In this document: positions 5,672 through 7,278 of the stretch, piece by piece
How the letters are laid out: each line of letters opens with the position of its first letter
How positions within the stretch are numbered: the first letter of the stretch is position 1
Assembly (NCBI GenBank): GCA_026706505.1
Contig: JAPOYQ010000182.1
Location: 6,385-13,662, forward strand
From: Gemmatimonadota bacterium
GTDB taxonomy: Bacteria > Latescibacterota > UBA2968 > UBA8231
Direction of reading: 5' to 3'
DNA: 7,278 nt
Notes under the pieces: model-generated
The model's input: the letters and a program-made list of their open reading frames with translations, nothing else
Told to the model about the DNA's origin: nothing
Database searches by the model: none
Made by a program: the position numbers and the translations under genes

Positions 5672-7278
5672 GTGGAGTGGCGCAAGGATCTAGGTGCGGT
5701 GGGGCTGCTCGGGGCGGCAGTTGCCATTTTCTTCTGGCCGGCCACTGCGCTGGAAGGGGCGTTTTTCGTGCAGGACGTGATGGTGCAAAACCATCCGTTC
5801 CGCGACTTTTTCGCCCGCGCTCTCCGCGAGGGCCAATTGCCGCTGTGGAATGCGGCCATCAACTGCGGCTTCCCCCTGTTTGCCGAAGGCCAAGCCGGGG
5901 TACTGTATCCACCCAATGTGATTTTGGCCTTGCTTCTGCCTACTTGGGCTGCGCTCAACTGGAACATTGTCTTGCACCTGTGGTTGGCGGGCGCGGGCAT
6001 GTACGCACTGGTGCGCGCTTTTGGCGCGGTGCGACCGGCTGCGCTGTGCGCCGGGCTTTGCTACGCCCTGAGCGGGTACATGGTCGTGCGGGCCATGTCA
6101 CCCAACTTTATCGACGTATGCGCTTGGTTGCCGCTGCTATTTTGGCTCGTCGATCGCATCCTGAACCGGAGGCACTTTTTTTACGTACTGCTCTTTGCCT
6201 TAGTGATTGGCTTGCAACTACTGGCTGGCCATCCCCAAGCCGCTCTGTACGGGGCCGTCGCCGTTGCGGGCTACTGGCTCTATCGAAGCTGGGTTCAGGG
6301 CGCGGGATGGATCGCTTGGCCGATGCTGGCGGGTGCACTCGTGCTGGGTGCGGCCCTAGCCGCTGTCCAGCTAGGGCCTACTGCCGAATTAGTGCAGCTA
6401 TCCAATCGCGGGGCCGGTCTGTCGTGGGACAGCTTTGTGGCGATGTCGCTGCCGCCCGAGCGGTTGGTGACCTTGTTGTGGCCCAACTTCTTCGGCAATT
6501 CAGCACACGGCACGTACGGGAGCCGAGAGGTGGGCTTCTTCATCCAACTCTGCACTTACGTCGGCGTGGTGCCCTTGTTTTTGGCTTGGGCGGCCCTGCG
6601 CGAGCGACGGGATGGCCAAGTCGGTTTTTTTGCCGCGCTCGCCCTCGCCGGGTTAGTGCTCGCACTGGGCAAATACACGGCCATCTTTTCCTTCTTTTAT
6701 CAAATTCCAGGGTTTAGCCTGTTCCGCATCCCGACGCGCTTTTTGTTGTGGTTTGCCGTGGGAGCATCCGTGCTCTGCGGCCTCGGCCTCGACCAAGTGT
6801 TGCGCCGCGAGCGTCAACGGCCTGCAAATGGTTGGCTGTTGGCCGCAGTCCTCGGCGCGGCCAGTGTAGGTCTGCTATGGGCTAGCGGAGTTGCGCTCTT
6901 TGGGGATGGTTTAGAGCCAACGCGCTACATTCACCACTTGCGCGGCGACGGTCTGCGGCTCGTAGGAGCGTTGATAATCGGCGTGTGGCTGCTCGGCCGA
7001 CGAGCGCGGCGGGCCGCAGCGTGGGCTGCGCCTGTGGTCATTTTTGCCGAGCTGTACAGTTTTGGCGCGGATTTTAACGGTACCATAGAGCCAACTGCGT
7101 ACACCGAGACTCCGGCGACGGCCCGCGAGATTTTGGCCGACCACACGGCTGTTGCACCGCCGCGGATCGTCAGCTTGGTCAACGAGCGGAACTCGCCATT
7201 TGACTGGCACGGGGGATGGGCCTACGAGTTGGAGTCCTATCGGCGCTATAACGAGACCTTGCGGATGTATTCAGGGGG
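5672..7278 (+). CDS. YfhO-like polytopic membrane protein (GT-C-like), 3' end cut off by the window
   Basis: The frame is open from the GTG at 5672 to the right edge: 535 codons and two bases, with no stop. Roughly a dozen hydrophobic segments can be seen, near residues 7-22, 82-92, 97-114, 122-138, 148-163, 169-185, 190-205, 214-232, 290-308, 318-334, 356-371, 388-409, 427-441 and 447-463. A hydrophilic, probably extracytoplasmic region begins at about 465. The first loop contains FFVQDV (D35, a candidate GT-C catalytic Asp), EGQLPLWN (53-60) and FAEGQAGVLYP (70-80), which are typical of YfhO-family proteins. YfhO members use lipid-linked sugars to glycosylate cell-surface polymers; in Bacillus subtilis the polymer is lipoteichoic acid. 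Family members are often about 750-900 residues, so 200 or more residues may be missing. It starts 3 bases after the SGNH stop with a good SD. The family call rests on the loop motifs and topology; acceptor and donor are unknown. Confidence 0.85.
   Translation, partial: MEWRKDLGAVGLLGAAVAIFFWPATALEGAFFVQDVMVQNHPFRDFFARALREGQLPLWNAAINCGFPLFAEGQAGVLYPPNVILALLLPTWAALNWNIVLHLWLAGAGMYALVRAFGAVRPAALCAGLCYALSGYMVVRAMSPNFIDVCAWLPLLFWLVDRILNRRHFFYVLLFALVIGLQLLAGHPQAALYGAVAVAGYWLYRSWVQGAGWIAWPMLAGALVLGAALAAVQLGPTAELVQLSNRGAGLSWDSFVAMSLPPERLVTLLWPNFFGNSAHGTYGSREVGFFIQLCTYVGVVPLFLAWAALRERRDGQVGFFAALALAGLVLALGKYTAIFSFFYQIPGFSLFRIPTRFLLWFAVGASVLCGLGLDQVLRRERQRPANGWLLAAVLGAASVGLLWASGVALFGDGLEPTRYIHHLRGDGLRLVGALIIGVWLLGRRARRAAAWAAPVVIFAELYSFGADFNGTIEPTAYTETPATAREILADHTAVAPPRIVSLVNERNSPFDWHGGWAYELESYRRYNETLRMYSG

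Noticed and set aside
5677..6717. Long open frame on the plus strand (346 codons) inside the right-hand gene
   Set aside because: It is the shifted shadow of the YfhO-like gene read from 5672. Its translation is rich in Arg, Gly and Cys with no family motif, whereas the 5672 frame shows clear membrane segments and YfhO motifs.

Overview
The window looks like chromosomal DNA from a high-GC (about 60% by eye) and probably uncultivated bacterium. It is a densely packed surface-glycan or sugar-nucleotide locus. No phage, IS element, CRISPR, tRNA or rRNA is visible. Start codons are mixed (ATG, GTG, TTG), most starts lack a clear Shine-Dalgarno (SD) sequence, and neighbouring genes often overlap by a few bases. 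CTAG is not avoided (about twenty copies by eye), which argues weakly against enteric proteobacteria. I cannot name the phylum.

Minus strand, 4427 down to 1: six genes lie head to tail with gaps or overlaps of -4, +12, -1, +35 and -4 bases, so they are almost certainly one operon. In transcription order they are: an extended-SDR NAD-dependent nucleotide-sugar epimerase with a Cys/His-rich insert; a sugar-1-phosphate nucleotidyltransferase; a GHMP kinase of the HddA (D-glycero-D-manno-heptose-7-phosphate 1-kinase) type; a metallo-beta-lactamase-fold hydrolase of the lactonase/YtnP-like type; an 81-residue protein I do not recognise; and a classical SDR oxidoreductase cut off by the left edge of the window. 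The kinase and nucleotidyltransferase form the usual anomeric-kinase plus NDP-transferase pair that makes an activated sugar, most likely GDP-heptose. The epimerase probably acts on that product. The roles of the hydrolase, the small protein and the SDR in this operon are not obvious, and they are the least explained part of the window.

Centre, 4428-4546: a 119-bp divergent intergenic region that must hold the promoters for both directions. It contains a perfect TTGACA on the plus strand and a weak promoter-like pair on the minus strand.

Plus strand, 4547-7278: an N-terminally membrane-anchored SGNH/GDSL-type hydrolase is followed after 3 bases by a large polytopic membrane protein of the YfhO (GT-C-like glycosyltransferase) type, cut off by the right edge. 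This pair fits assembly or acyl decoration of an extracytoplasmic glycan. The working picture is that the minus operon makes a nucleotide-activated sugar in the cytoplasm, and the plus pair may modify or transfer sugars on the outer face of the membrane. The divergent layout suggests this link but does not prove it.

Two genuine genes (the left-edge SDR and the right-edge membrane protein) run off the window without a stop codon and were read directly from the sequence.
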